Shown: positions 44,195 to 53,689, numbered from the stretch's first letter. The stretch: 64,000 nt of DNA from DATHKG01 sp035489435 (GCA_035489435.1 DATHKG010000151.1), one strand, 5' to 3'. Numbers and translations: made by a program. Notes: generated by a model not told the origin, from the letters alone.

Positions 44195-45373
44195 TCAGGT
44201 TAATGGACTCCAGCGGTTATTCGATTTTTGAATGGGGTTTTGGGTGGTAGCTTTTGTTTCCTTCACTTCCTGCTCGATCACAAAAATGCTCTGTCCTTTC
44301 TTTTTGCCGATAAATTCCAACTGCGCGAGCTTCTGAAAAATCAGGACATAAGCCAGGTAGCACCGGTTAATTTCATCTAACAGCGATCCGTAATCGTAGT
44401 GGTTATAATTTAGTTGCAAAACACGCAGGGTTTGATTTTCCAACGTGCCGGCAGTCGTTTCTGTCCATTCTGCAAAATAATTCAGCATTTCCTCGCGGTC
44501 TTTTTCGGCAAAACATTGCAACATGGTATGCACAAATTGAATATTTTCCAGTAAAGAGACACATAAATAAACGGGAGCAGATTTTCCCAGAATCCACTGG
44601 TATCCGATTTTTTGTTTCACCAATTGTTCCAGCATTTTTTCACTGATTTTTTGAATATTATTCGCCAGAACATTTGGCTGCTGCGATTGCGTTTTTGAAT
44701 TTATTTTTTGAACCACTTTCAAACACGATAATTCCCAACTATCTAAAGATTGGCGGAATTTTGTAAACCAGTCAGCCAGAATGGGCAAACTGCTTACTGA
44801 AGTGCACGGCGGAATAAAATCAGTGCTAAATTGTAATTCGCCATTTTGATAAGTGATCCTGCCAATTATGAGGCTGCCGGACAATTGAGTCGTATTTAAT
44901 TGTTCACCTGGCAATAAATCCAACCGTATTTCCGGTTTTGTAAAAGGATGACGGGGAGGGTTTTCTTCCATTATGGGCGTGCCGGCAGGCAAGCGCTCAA
45001 ACGGATTTATAGTAACAAGTATAAATAGCTGCTGGGCTTGCAATAACTGGAGATTATACCTGGCCGAAATTTCTTTAAAATTTATACTCAGCTTGTGAAT
45101 ATCTTCAGATCCAATCTGAATTCTGCTTCCATTTGGAGTAATAGCATTGCATGATTTGAGTTCTATAGTGATCAATTGAGCCGAATCGAAAAAGACAGAT
45201 AAATCCAAAGAACCTTCAACCGGTAAAATACCGAAATTATAATCGGTCAGGTGCAAAGCTGAAACATCCCTGCCTAGTTTTTCAGTATAAAAACCGGTTT
45301 GCTCAAAATGTTTCCTGGAAATTTTCATTCCGTCTATCCAGTTCACGGGTAAGTGTTTAATATCTCCAGGCAT
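44195..45373 (-). CDS. tssK: T6SS baseplate protein TssK
   Basis: A 392-residue protein of the Bacteroidota TssK type. It begins LPVNWIDGMKISRKHFEQTG, where the WxDGMKI...HF pattern is the family hallmark, and continues with FGILPVEGSLDLSVFFD and a C-terminal helical part (QLEFIGKKKGQSIFVIEQE). TssK links the baseplate to the membrane complex. It lies between TssG and PAAR. Subtype iii systems have no TssJLM, so the partner would be the TssN/TssO-type complex. Confidence 0.85.
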   Translation of the reverse strand: MPGDIKHLPVNWIDGMKISRKHFEQTGFYTEKLGRDVSALHLTDYNFGILPVEGSLDLSVFFDSAQLITIELKSCNAITPNGSRIQIGSEDIHKLSINFKEISARYNLQLLQAQQLFILVTINPFERLPAGTPIMEENPPRHPFTKPEIRLDLLPGEQLNTTQLSGSLIIGRITYQNGELQFSTDFIPPCTSVSSLPILADWFTKFRQSLDSWELSCLKVVQKINSKTQSQQPNVLANNIQKISEKMLEQLVKQKIGYQWILGKSAPVYLCVSLLENIQFVHTMLQCFAEKDREEMLNYFAEWTETTAGTLENQTLRVLQLNYNHYDYGSLLDEINRCYLAYVLIFQKLAQLEFIGKKKGQSIFVIEQEVKETKATTQNPIQKSNNRWSPLT

Positions 45374-45384
45374 ACATGCGTGCT

Positions 45385-46320
45385 TTAAATAATGGTTGTA
45401 TAATTTAATCTTCCTTGAAAAACCGAATCGTCTTCAATTAAAAATGTAGTGGAGTCTTTTGTAAACTCAGTTTCAAAAATAATTTCCGAATCCAATGGCA
45501 TAAATAAATCGCAGAGAAATTCGTGCAGAATTATTTTTTTTCCGGCCGGCATATAATCTAACAGATTACTTAAGTCAGATACAAAAATAATTATCGTAAA
45601 TGCAGATCGAAGATCCCATAAACACCCACCTAAAATACTGTCCACACTCAATTGCATATTGCCCAGAACGGGAGTTTCATTTATTCCATGCTCTCGCGGG
45701 ACCGTTTCCCTGATCTCAACCGGATCTCCGGTAATACTCTCAAAAATAAAGGGCAGGAGGTCCTTTCTTCCGGCTAATTTATTAATAACCGGCATCAGTA
45801 AACCGAGTTTGCTTTTCTGAAGATCATCCAGGAATTCCGGCAGATCCCACAGATAATTAAAAATATCTCCCGGTAATACATGATTGGTTTCAAACAGGAA
45901 CTTCCGTTCTTCCATTTCCAGCTTTATCCGCTGGTTATAAAATTCGTGTTCTATTGGTTGAAAAAACCGGCGGATGTGTTTTTCGAGATCACGTTGCTCT
46001 TTGATCTCCTGTATGGCTTCATGCTTATCTGAGAAATTGTTTGTTTCTGATACCTGGTGAAAGAGGTCTTCAGGAAGCTGGTCGTAAATCCCCTCCCTGT
46101 TAACAACAAAACGCAGTTTTTTCTTTCTGCTGCTGTCATATCCTACTTCGCCGCTGCTCTCGATATCGAAATGATAATTTCTTTTAAACAGGCTTTCACT
46201 CTCGATCACAACATCGTCCATACTCAGGTCTTCGGTTAGCAGATCTGTAAGAATAACTTCAAAACGAATATCTGATTGAAGCGCCTGTAAAAGACCTGAA
46301 AATTCTTTATAGTCTATCAT
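45385..46320 (-). CDS. tssG: T6SS baseplate protein TssG (subtype iii)
   Basis: A 311-residue protein with the Bacteroidota TssG pattern: MIDYKEFSGLLQALQSDIRF, FEVILTDLLTEDLSMDDVVI and a C-terminal GRLNYTTII. It overlaps the TssF stop by 4 bases (ATGA at 46317-46320), as expected for coupled TssF/TssG wedge subunits. It contains long charged central helices (SDKHEAIQEIKEQRDLEKHI). Identification rests on position, length and resemblance. The similarity to proteobacterial TssG is weak. Confidence 0.75.
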   Translation of the reverse strand: MIDYKEFSGLLQALQSDIRFEVILTDLLTEDLSMDDVVIESESLFKRNYHFDIESSGEVGYDSSRKKKLRFVVNREGIYDQLPEDLFHQVSETNNFSDKHEAIQEIKEQRDLEKHIRRFFQPIEHEFYNQRIKLEMEERKFLFETNHVLPGDIFNYLWDLPEFLDDLQKSKLGLLMPVINKLAGRKDLLPFIFESITGDPVEIRETVPREHGINETPVLGNMQLSVDSILGGCLWDLRSAFTIIIFVSDLSNLLDYMPAGKKIILHEFLCDLFMPLDSEIIFETEFTKDSTTFLIEDDSVFQGRLNYTTII

Positions 46321-48176
46321 GAAGCAACCAGGTTTAGCCGGTAAGGAATATTATTGACAGATTGTTTTTCCAGCGAAAGGGTCAGATCCCTCAGGCGCTC
46401 AATCCATTCTTCCGGTTCCAGGCTCCCTGGTTCGGGCGTTATTTCAATTTGCATGCAACGGATAAAACCTTCCATTGGATGGCTTCCTGCAACAAATATT
46501 TTTTTGTAATCGATGGCGCGGGCCATTTTACCCAGTTCTGTACGCATAAACGATTTCAGATCTTCCAGGGTCACTATCCGGTTATGCGATAACAGTGATT
46601 TTTTATACTGGTCAACCTTTTCAGCATCGCTGAATTTATCCCTTCCTCCATAGGTGGAGGAAATGAAAAAAATGGTATTTGACAATACATTGCTGCTTTT
46701 ATAAGAAATCAGTTTAGATCCAAGAGGTATTTTATTGGCGAGTTCACCATTGCAGCTCCAGAACTCAATCATTATATTGCCATTTAGTTGTTTCGGTTTT
46801 ATTGCCAGGTAAGGAAAAGGGGACTGGTTCTTATTAAGCATTTTTACTTTGTCTTCAATACGTGCCAATACCTGGTTTAATTCACGAATATGATGGATCA
46901 GGAAGTCCTCGCCCATCGACGAAAAAAATGAACTTTCTTCCCGGATCAGTTCAGTGAGGTGAACCAGCGTTTCATAAGAATTTCGTTCATCAAAACGATT
47001 AACCCCATAACGAAGGGTGTAGGTTTCTGGCATAAGTCCTGAAGGATTGGCGAATGGCACCAACTTAACCGGTTGTCCCTGACTGTTAGTCACTTCCCTG
47101 ACCGATAAAAAGCTACCGTCCGTTTCAAGCGGAACAATATTCAGGTACTGAACAAGCTTATAAGTGAATTTATTGAGTTTTCGGTTTATGACCGGAATGG
47201 CATTTATACTTACAAATACCGTATCCAATGCTTCAACAGGTATAACAGGGGGGAAATGAATCTCAATCCACAACAAAGGCTCTTTTAATGCCTGCAAATC
47301 TTTTTTATCAAAGAGCTGGTCAAAAGCCCTGGGATAGGGCCTCCTTTCTATTTTCAGATCATCGAAACTTTCTGTTGAGGATAAACTGATGAAATGGCGG
47401 TTATATAATTCAATTACCCGCGCCTCTATTTTTTGCATCGGATCAAATTCGCTTTGGAGAATACTGACCGGTTCGGAAATCTCATCATTGACGGGCACTC
47501 CCCCGTGCCTGGTTAGCGTGTTTGATTCCAATAGCCATTCGGTATAAGGCAGGTATTGATACCAGTTATTACTTTCCGGCTGATTCATCCAGTTGAAAAA
47601 GAAGGACATCCCGTTCACTGAATTTATTTCTTCATTCAGATCCAATCCAATCCATACTACATGCTGAAGATCAACCCGTTTTTTTGAGGATGATGATACC
47701 TGCAATTTTTGGATACCATCTGTTATGCTATATAATTCACGCGCGGAAGCTATATATGATATATTACCGTCAAAAATTTTTGTATTGCTAACGGGAGAGA
47801 AAAAAAGTTCCGTTTTAAGATTATCCCTTTTCCTGTCATTGCCTGAAGGTTTATAAATAAACTGTTCTTCCTGATTTAAAACTGCTGTCGATTCTGAAGA
47901 TCTGACCTGTATGACACCGTATGCAGGGTTTACATCGATCATGCCCGGATATAATAAGCGGGCGAGTCGCTCCATCATCCGGTTCTGGGTTTTCCCCATC
48001 TCTCCGGCAATTTTTTCAAATTCAACCGAGCAGGCTTCCATCAATAAATTCACCAGCGGATCGAAATCATCCATTTCAGATTCCGGAAAGCCCCAGCTCT
48101 CAGCGGCTCTTTTGAGCATGCGGTTGCGTACTCTCTCGCGGGTAAAATATTTCTGATTTAATTCTTCGGTTGCCAT
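46317..48176 (-). CDS. tssF: T6SS baseplate protein TssF
   Basis: A 619-residue protein. The N-terminus RMMERLARLLYPGMIDVNPA with preceding FDPLVNLLMEACSVEFEKIA is the hallmark of TssF/VasA, and LLSHNRIVTLEDLKSFMRTE near the C-terminus is the other conserved block. It forms the wedge with TssG and TssE. Its stop overlaps the TssG start by 4 bases. The unknown glycine-rich gene lies immediately upstream (14 bases). Confidence 0.92.
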   Translation of the reverse strand: MATEELNQKYFTRERVRNRMLKRAAESWGFPESEMDDFDPLVNLLMEACSVEFEKIAGEMGKTQNRMMERLARLLYPGMIDVNPAYGVIQVRSSESTAVLNQEEQFIYKPSGNDRKRDNLKTELFFSPVSNTKIFDGNISYIASARELYSITDGIQKLQVSSSSKKRVDLQHVVWIGLDLNEEINSVNGMSFFFNWMNQPESNNWYQYLPYTEWLLESNTLTRHGGVPVNDEISEPVSILQSEFDPMQKIEARVIELYNRHFISLSSTESFDDLKIERRPYPRAFDQLFDKKDLQALKEPLLWIEIHFPPVIPVEALDTVFVSINAIPVINRKLNKFTYKLVQYLNIVPLETDGSFLSVREVTNSQGQPVKLVPFANPSGLMPETYTLRYGVNRFDERNSYETLVHLTELIREESSFFSSMGEDFLIHHIRELNQVLARIEDKVKMLNKNQSPFPYLAIKPKQLNGNIMIEFWSCNGELANKIPLGSKLISYKSSNVLSNTIFFISSTYGGRDKFSDAEKVDQYKKSLLSHNRIVTLEDLKSFMRTELGKMARAIDYKKIFVAGSHPMEGFIRCMQIEITPEPGSLEPEEWIERLRDLTLSLEKQSVNNIPYRLNLVAS

Positions 48177-48190
48177 GATTTGAATGTATA

Positions 48191-48700
48191 TTATTTTGGT
48201 TTTAAGGAAGATTCACCCAGAAAGTTCCAGGCTCCTTTCAACACTTCGCCGCTTAGGCCGGTGCCACCATTACTGGCTCCATATCCCAGTCCACCAACGC
48301 TCTGCGTATAAAAATAATAATCATCCGGATTTATGAAGGGATTCGCTGTAATATAAGTGAAGCTATAACCAACAATATAAATCCCACCTCCAAAGGATGA
48401 TATTCTTCCGATCGCGCCGTTTAAATCGGTTGCGCTGAATGGATGTACGCCACATGTTAACCATGTATTGCTCATGGTTGACCACGGAGATGAAATGTCT
48501 CCATAATCCGTTGGGTTAAGTACGCCTGACATATTTCCGCCGATACCCATGCCAACGCCTGAAAAGCCGAAGAAAGCGGAGCCTCCGGCTGTCGCGCTGT
48601 GAAATACAAACAGGAAGTACCCTCCGGCTACCGCTGTGCCGCCTGCTATTTGTCCCAAACAACAGACTTGCCAGTCTGTCGTTTTTATTAGCCACTCCAT
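48191..48700 (-). CDS. Unknown glycine-rich T6SS-locus protein
   Basis: A 169-residue product from ATG 48700 (MEWLIKTTDWQVCCLG). An ATG at 48781 is in frame but would overlap the upstream Hcp gene by 35 bases, so the later start is preferred. The middle is a long hydrophobic, glycine-rich stretch (GGTAVAGGYFLFVFHSATAG followed by AFFGFSGVGMGIGGN), then LNPTDYGDISSPWSTM and a C-terminal part rich in Gly, Ser and aromatics. No known domain is recognised. It sits between an Hcp gene and TssF, so it could be an effector, a spike or sheath accessory, or an adaptor. The glycine-zipper-like core suggests membrane interaction. Confidence 0.6.
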   Translation of the reverse strand: MEWLIKTTDWQVCCLGQIAGGTAVAGGYFLFVFHSATAGGSAFFGFSGVGMGIGGNMSGVLNPTDYGDISSPWSTMSNTWLTCGVHPFSATDLNGAIGRISSFGGGIYIVGYSFTYITANPFINPDDYYFYTQSVGGLGYGASNGGTGLSGEVLKGAWNFLGESSLKPK

Positions 48701-48746
48701 TTTAAATGATTTAATTATGTAAAATATATTCTGAAAAAGGATGAAC

Positions 48747-49142
48747 CTATTTCCATGTTTTCTCATGTGAGGCATCTCCAACCGTTACTTTTTTAGCGGA
48801 AATGTTCAGGGAAATGGTCATAGGCATACTGGAGCTGGCATTAAACGATTCTGAGTATCCAACACAATAGCCTTCCTCGAATTTGACTTCCTTTATCACA
48901 CCTCCGCTACTGTCTGATCCGATAAAAGCAATGCTTCCGTCTTTCTTTCCACCAGGGTCCACCATCCAGTTGATGATACTGCTATCGTCTGATGCGGCGA
49001 TCTGAAGAGAAATGGTTCCGCCCTGGACATCTGTGCTGGGTTGCCCCTGCGCGTTAGTTCCCTGTCCAAAGGAGTAAGAACAACTGAGAACGGAGAATTC
49101 ATTTCCGTCAAGTTTGAACTTTGCTGATAGTGCTGATGGCAT
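48747..49142 (-). CDS. tssD: T6SS tube protein TssD (Hcp), copy 1
   Basis: A 131-residue Hcp-like protein. The family pattern of subtype iii TssD is visible: MPSALSAKFKLDGNEFSVLS, YSFGQGTNAQGQPSTDVQGG and DDSSIINWMVDPGGKKDGSI. It stacks as hexamer rings into the inner tube. It is one of four different TssD genes here and lies between the glycine-rich gene and TssD copy 2. Confidence 0.9.
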   Translation of the reverse strand: MPSALSAKFKLDGNEFSVLSCSYSFGQGTNAQGQPSTDVQGGTISLQIAASDDSSIINWMVDPGGKKDGSIAFIGSDSSGGVIKEVKFEEGYCVGYSESFNASSSMPMTISLNISAKKVTVGDASHEKTWK

Positions 49143-49181
49143 AATTGTAAGTTTTAAGATTTATTGATTAAAGATTAATTA

Positions 49182-49586
49182 TTATCCGCCAATGATAAAT
49201 GGTGATTGCCCGATAGAAATGTTCGAAGAGACAAGCTGGATCAACACCGTAGAATTTTGTGTTTTACTATCGATTCGCTGGTCAACGATCAAATTATAAT
49301 GCACACATTGCGCTCTTCGGCAATCAATGGAGAGAAACCTTGAAGTTTCTCCCACAGCAAGAATGTCAACAACCGCATCCTTTTTTGAATTGTCTGCAAA
49401 CCATTGTGCAAAAAACGACTCACTGTCAGTTTCTTCTTCCAGGTCAATCTCAAAAGAAACAACTCCTCCCTGGATTGAAGAGGTAACACTTCCATCTACA
49501 GCAGAGAAGGTCTTAAATGAATCAATTTTGAAATTAATTGGAGCAACGTTTTTACCTTCTACTGACATTAATGCTACGGTTGACAT
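49182..49586 (-). CDS. tssD: T6SS tube protein TssD (Hcp), copy 2
   Basis: A 134-residue Hcp-like protein that differs clearly from copy 1: MSTVALMSVEGKNVAPINFK, FSAVDGSVTSSIQGGVVSFE and LEEETDSESFFAQWFADNSK. The beta-barrel pattern and length fit the family. It is adjacent to VgrG (28 bases), so it may be the ring next to the spike or carry a dedicated effector. Confidence 0.8.
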   Translation of the reverse strand: MSTVALMSVEGKNVAPINFKIDSFKTFSAVDGSVTSSIQGGVVSFEIDLEEETDSESFFAQWFADNSKKDAVVDILAVGETSRFLSIDCRRAQCVHYNLIVDQRIDSKTQNSTVLIQLVSSNISIGQSPFIIGG

Positions 49587-49614
49587 CTTATGTTGGTTTA
49601 TTTGTTATCAATGG

Positions 49615-51399
49615 TTAATTAATTTTAACTATCCCCCCTTTAATCGTGGTCATCGCATCGCCATTCACCTCCGTATTGGCGCTGCTTAATTTAGCGCTCG
49701 CATTTGCCTTTATCTCAGCTGTTGCATCCGCTTCGATTGAAATGGAAGCGGCTTTTATCGTGGTTTTGTTATCTGCTTTCATTTCAATTTCCCTGGCCTC
49801 AAACGTGATCTTTTGTTTTGCTTTGATCGAAATATTTTCCTGAGCTTCTATATTTACTTTTCCATTTGTTTTTAATGTGATTGCACCATTCTCTTTAAAT
49901 TCAATCAGGATAGCTGTATCTGCATTATTCACATTGGTTATCTGTATTTTGTTTTCACCCTGTTTGTCAGTTAACTCGATCAGGTTACCTGCCTTTGTAT
50001 AAATAGTTTTTTCCTCATTATTTCCTTTCCGTGAACGCATACCATCTTTTTTAGGGTAGAGGCTCGTTATAACGAAAGGCAGTTCGGGCTTATCGAGTTC
50101 ATACCCTATCACCACCTGGGCCTCTTTTTCAGGTATAAACTGCATTCCTTTACGGTCGTCTCCACCGGTATAAAAAGTTCCTACACGAATCCAATCTGAA
50201 TCATGATCATTTCCCGGCCAGTTAAAAGCAACCTTTACGCGGCTCAGTTTATCCGGATCATTATTATCGGTAACCGTCGCCAGTTCCGGCTGTCCTGCCG
50301 GATGTTTTATCCAGGGATTTACTGGGGGGAACTTTGCTGTTTCAGGCACGGCCTTAAATATGTTCGAGTAATTTCCATTACTGTCGATGGAATGCGAAAT
50401 CTCCGTGATCCTGTATTTACCAATTGATTCCTGGTTTCCCCGGCCACCTTTTTTCGGACTTGATGCACTTACATTGATCACAGTACCTACCGTTAGATCC
50501 GGATTTTCACCCCGCCCATGAAATACAATCAGGTTGCTTGCAACACCGCTGCGCCTGAATTTGATCAGTTCGTCTAACTCGTTCTGACTGCAGACTGGTT
50601 TATTGGCAGTCATCAGCGCTTCCTGGCTGAACAAATTTTCAGATTCATCCAGCGCAAATTTGCTGAACTGCCCCAATCCATCTACGTTCTGCCCGGATGA
50701 TTTGCCTTTATAAGATTGGTCTTTCGTATAATCATAGGCCATCATCTTAAATTTCGCTGGCATCAGGCTGATCGACATATCAAAGGACTGATTTCCGTCA
50801 ATGATAAAATCCACCTCCTTACTGTTACCTGTGCTGCCCAGCACGATCTGCTGACCATCATAATAAAGCCACTCTCCATATTCTGCCGCCAGGCGACTAA
50901 TAAAATCAAAATTCGTCTCGTCGTACTGTACAACATAGGGAAGAAGATTCCTATTCTTCGGGTTCAGTTTTTTTTTGATCACATTTCCTGGGTAATCTGT
51001 TAATACAGTTTCAAATATCTGTTGTACTGATTTTTTTATGAATGTTCTTTTCAAAGAACAATCTTCGAGCAACATGGTCGTACTATAACCTTTAATGATA
51101 AAGACCTTTGAAAAGTCTGATAAATTAGAAAGTTTAATTTCTGTTACGATACCCTTAAATTGAAAATCAAATGGGGCTTTTTTGGAAACAGGTTCAAAAG
51201 ATATTGAAAGGGTTTTCCCGCAGACATCTTTATGTGAATTCTGAAAAAAGAGCTCGCCTTTTTTTTCCAGCTCATTAAACGGAACTGTTAATTCAAAACG
51301 ATGATGGCGAAACAAATCCTGGAATATGACAAGGTCTTTGAAACGCGATATTTTTTTTTCAGTTTCCAGTTCTATTTTCGTCCTAACCTGCTGCGCCAT
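49615..51399 (-). CDS. vgrG: T6SS spike protein VgrG (TssI)
   Basis: A 594-residue spike protein. It starts MAQQVRTKIELETEKKISRF, contains the gp27-like part (LSDFSKVFIIKGYSTTMLLE, SRLAAEYGEWLYYDGQQIVL), a gp5 OB fold (ATVTDNNDPDKLSRVKVAFN, RVGTFYTGGDDRKGMQFIPE) and a C-terminal beta-helix needle (IEAQENISIKAKQKITFEAR). No toxin extension is present, so effectors must be separate. PAAR would bind the needle tip. It is flanked by TssD copies 2 and 3. Confidence 0.93.
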   Translation of the reverse strand: MAQQVRTKIELETEKKISRFKDLVIFQDLFRHHRFELTVPFNELEKKGELFFQNSHKDVCGKTLSISFEPVSKKAPFDFQFKGIVTEIKLSNLSDFSKVFIIKGYSTTMLLEDCSLKRTFIKKSVQQIFETVLTDYPGNVIKKKLNPKNRNLLPYVVQYDETNFDFISRLAAEYGEWLYYDGQQIVLGSTGNSKEVDFIIDGNQSFDMSISLMPAKFKMMAYDYTKDQSYKGKSSGQNVDGLGQFSKFALDESENLFSQEALMTANKPVCSQNELDELIKFRRSGVASNLIVFHGRGENPDLTVGTVINVSASSPKKGGRGNQESIGKYRITEISHSIDSNGNYSNIFKAVPETAKFPPVNPWIKHPAGQPELATVTDNNDPDKLSRVKVAFNWPGNDHDSDWIRVGTFYTGGDDRKGMQFIPEKEAQVVIGYELDKPELPFVITSLYPKKDGMRSRKGNNEEKTIYTKAGNLIELTDKQGENKIQITNVNNADTAILIEFKENGAITLKTNGKVNIEAQENISIKAKQKITFEAREIEMKADNKTTIKAASISIEADATAEIKANASAKLSSANTEVNGDAMTTIKGGIVKIN

Positions 51400-51417
51400 A
51401 TTACTTAAAGCTGTTTT

Positions 51418-51888
51418 TTACCAGATATTATCATGATCAACTCCATCTATGGAAATTTTTTCGGCGGATATGGAACATTGCATCAGATAACTCATGCCAG
51501 ACCGTTGCTGATAGTCAAGCACCTGATTATACATGTAGTTCTCCTCAACATCATCAAATACAGTAAAACGGTCCCATCGGTCAAGTTTAATCATACCCTC
51601 TGCATGAAAGCTTTCATGCATCTTTACGAGAAACCCGTTTTTGAATTCAATCTTTTTAAAAGACGAGTCGTCTATCGAGAAATTGATCGTTCCGTCTTTG
51701 GCTTGCCTGTCGCACATCCAGGAAGCGAAATCATCATCAGCGCTGCCTTCGATCAGCAAACTGATACTTCCTCCATTGACGCCGGAGGCGGGATTCCCAT
51801 TCTGATCAAATTGCTGTTTGCATTTACAGAGACACTTGAGAACCTTAAATGATTTACCATCGAGGTCTAAATCTACTGTTGAGGCCAT
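51418..51888 (-). CDS. tssD: T6SS tube protein TssD (Hcp), copy 3, Cys-rich
   Basis: A 156-residue Hcp-like protein, the longest of the four. It has the family pattern MASTVDLDLDGKSFKVLKCL and FDQNGNPASGVNGGSISLLI but carries an unusual CLCKCKQ motif near the N-terminus, further Cys in WMCDRQ and LMQCSIS, and an insertion (KLDRWDRFTVFDDVEENYMY) before the last strands. The insertion may decorate the ring or carry cargo. It lies upstream of VgrG, 18 bases away. Confidence 0.82.
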   Translation of the reverse strand: MASTVDLDLDGKSFKVLKCLCKCKQQFDQNGNPASGVNGGSISLLIEGSADDDFASWMCDRQAKDGTINFSIDDSSFKKIEFKNGFLVKMHESFHAEGMIKLDRWDRFTVFDDVEENYMYNQVLDYQQRSGMSYLMQCSISAEKISIDGVDHDNIW

Positions 51889-51906
51889 AATTTATTTTTA
51901 CTTGTG

Positions 51907-52284
51907 TTAATCATCAGTTGAAAGTTTAACATTGCCGACATGGATTTCGGGTCCTGATATCCTTATGAAACAACTGGTTTCAGCAAATTCAGGGATAAAC
52001 AGGTCGATCATCCCAAAGCAATTGCCACCCTTGAATTCAATCGTCTTCATTTTTCCCACTCCGTCTGATTGATAAACGGTTATGCTCCCGTCAACCTGCT
52101 TATCCGGATCGATCATCCATCCGGTTATCGTTGTATCTTTCACTGCATCAAGGGTTACATCCAGTGTCCAGGATGGACTGGAGTTGGGTTGTCCTTTCGG
52201 AGTCGTTTCCCGCACAACTGCGAGATAAAAATCTTTGACCGGAAAAACCTGGTTATCGATTGATAGTTCGACTTTGAATGCCAT
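51907..52284 (-). CDS. tssD: T6SS tube protein TssD (Hcp), copy 4
   Basis: A 125-residue Hcp-like protein: MAFKVELSIDNQVFPVKDFY, TPKGQPNSSPSWTLDVTLDA and DTTITGWMIDPDKQVDGSIT, the same 'W-M-x-D-P' block as copy 1. It lies between TssC and TssD copy 3, just 11 bases after TssC. Its position next to the sheath genes suggests it may be the main tube protein. Confidence 0.88.
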   Translation of the reverse strand: MAFKVELSIDNQVFPVKDFYLAVVRETTPKGQPNSSPSWTLDVTLDAVKDTTITGWMIDPDKQVDGSITVYQSDGVGKMKTIEFKGGNCFGMIDLFIPEFAETSCFIRISGPEIHVGNVKLSTDD

Positions 52285-52295
52285 ATAATTGAAGA

Positions 52296-53669
52296 TTATT
52301 TATTCTGTTCGTATTCTGCGAGCCATTCTGCAGAATCCGGATCATCACCTTTATGTCCGTCCAGTTTAATCAGGAAGTTCTTTGCCGGGAAATAAGGCGT
52401 CATATGAATATCCAGGAAGATCCGGTCTTTTTGTTTCGGATCCTGTTCAAAACGGATCACTTTGAATTTTTCAATTAGTTTTCCTGGTCCGGTAATACTA
52501 TCGAGGAATTTTACAATCTGTTTCTGAAGATCCATTCGGGTATTCACATTAAAATTCTCAAATGCGCGGCGGTTCAGGAAATCGATCAGCACTTTTATAA
52601 CGTAGTCGAATACACGAACCACCGAATATGTTTGTAATCCGATATTATCGCCATTGAATAATGTTTTTGCTGAAAATGGCATCACTTTGCCATATTCATT
52701 GACCATGGGTACCAGCCCCAGTTTTTCCAGTTGGGCTATTTCGCTTTTCTTCAGTGGAAACTTTACTCCGTCTATTTCATTCAAAGCACCATATTTTCTG
52801 CCGGCGGCGACCTGGGACATCAGGGTGCCGTATACTTTTCCGGCAAGCGCGGTGGACGGTGGAACAAATAAATCTTCCTCTTCTCCAACATCCTGTTGCT
52901 TGCCTCTTCCTACAAGCCAGTTACAGGTCATCATTACATTGGACAGATAAGCGTCTCCGCCGGTAAGATTGGCAGATTCGAAAAGATCCAGCACATCATC
53001 CGCACCATCCAGGTGTTCGAAATCTGTTACCAGCATTACTTTATTCTTATGTGCTATGCGCGCCCATTTATCCACGGCTTTTTTAGATCCGAGATATCCA
53101 GGTAAGGCCAGGATGGAATAATTATCGCGCAGATCAAGACGGTCATAATTTTGAGTCAGTTCTTCTGAAACTGCGTCGATGAAAACGGTGTTGTCCAGAT
53201 CGGAAAGTTGTTCCATGCCGGCATTCATTATGTAAACACCTTTTGCTTTATCCTGGTCGGTGTTCTTATAAAAGTTATTTACGGACCGGTATGTGCGTTC
53301 CAGTTCCCTGGTGGCCTCCAGCGCATTTTTCAGATTTTTATTTAGCAGGGTTTGAGCATTGTCTGCTTTCGCCTGCGCATTCTCCACCAGTTCGGCAACG
53401 GAATCAGAATCGGATAGCAGACTGGTAATATTTACCAGTCTTTGCTTTAAAGCAGAACGTTCTTCTTTTTTAGACTCTTCACTAAGGAAGATTTTTTTCC
53501 TGGCTTTTTTTTCAGGATTCAGGTTTTGTGCGCCATCAATAGTGGTTTCAACAATAGCGAAACCTCCATATTTTATAAGGGCGGCAGTTGCCTGTTCAAC
53601 CGTAAGTGATTTAACTGATTCTCGTACTGCAGGGCTTGTTTCCTGTATTTGTTTTTCTTCGTTTGCCAT
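52296..53669 (-). CDS. tssC: T6SS sheath protein TssC (DUF5458 type)
   Basis: A 457-residue large sheath subunit: FIDAVSEELTQNYDRLDLRD, SILALPGYLGSKKAVDKWAR and KFLDSITGPGKLIEKFKVIR, then HMTPYFPAKNFLIKLDGHK at the C-terminus. It polymerises with TssB as the contractile sheath around the TssD tube. It follows TssB by 20 bases. Length fits the Bacteroidota family. Confidence 0.92.
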   Translation of the reverse strand: MANEEKQIQETSPAVRESVKSLTVEQATAALIKYGGFAIVETTIDGAQNLNPEKKARKKIFLSEESKKEERSALKQRLVNITSLLSDSDSVAELVENAQAKADNAQTLLNKNLKNALEATRELERTYRSVNNFYKNTDQDKAKGVYIMNAGMEQLSDLDNTVFIDAVSEELTQNYDRLDLRDNYSILALPGYLGSKKAVDKWARIAHKNKVMLVTDFEHLDGADDVLDLFESANLTGGDAYLSNVMMTCNWLVGRGKQQDVGEEEDLFVPPSTALAGKVYGTLMSQVAAGRKYGALNEIDGVKFPLKKSEIAQLEKLGLVPMVNEYGKVMPFSAKTLFNGDNIGLQTYSVVRVFDYVIKVLIDFLNRRAFENFNVNTRMDLQKQIVKFLDSITGPGKLIEKFKVIRFEQDPKQKDRIFLDIHMTPYFPAKNFLIKLDGHKGDDPDSAEWLAEYEQNK

Positions 53670-53689
53670 GTGGATGTATTGAAAATGTT

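Noticed and set aside
48701..48781. Longer N-terminus of the glycine-rich T6SS protein (ATG 48781)
   Set aside because: It would overlap the upstream Hcp gene by 35 bases and the added residues look non-native.
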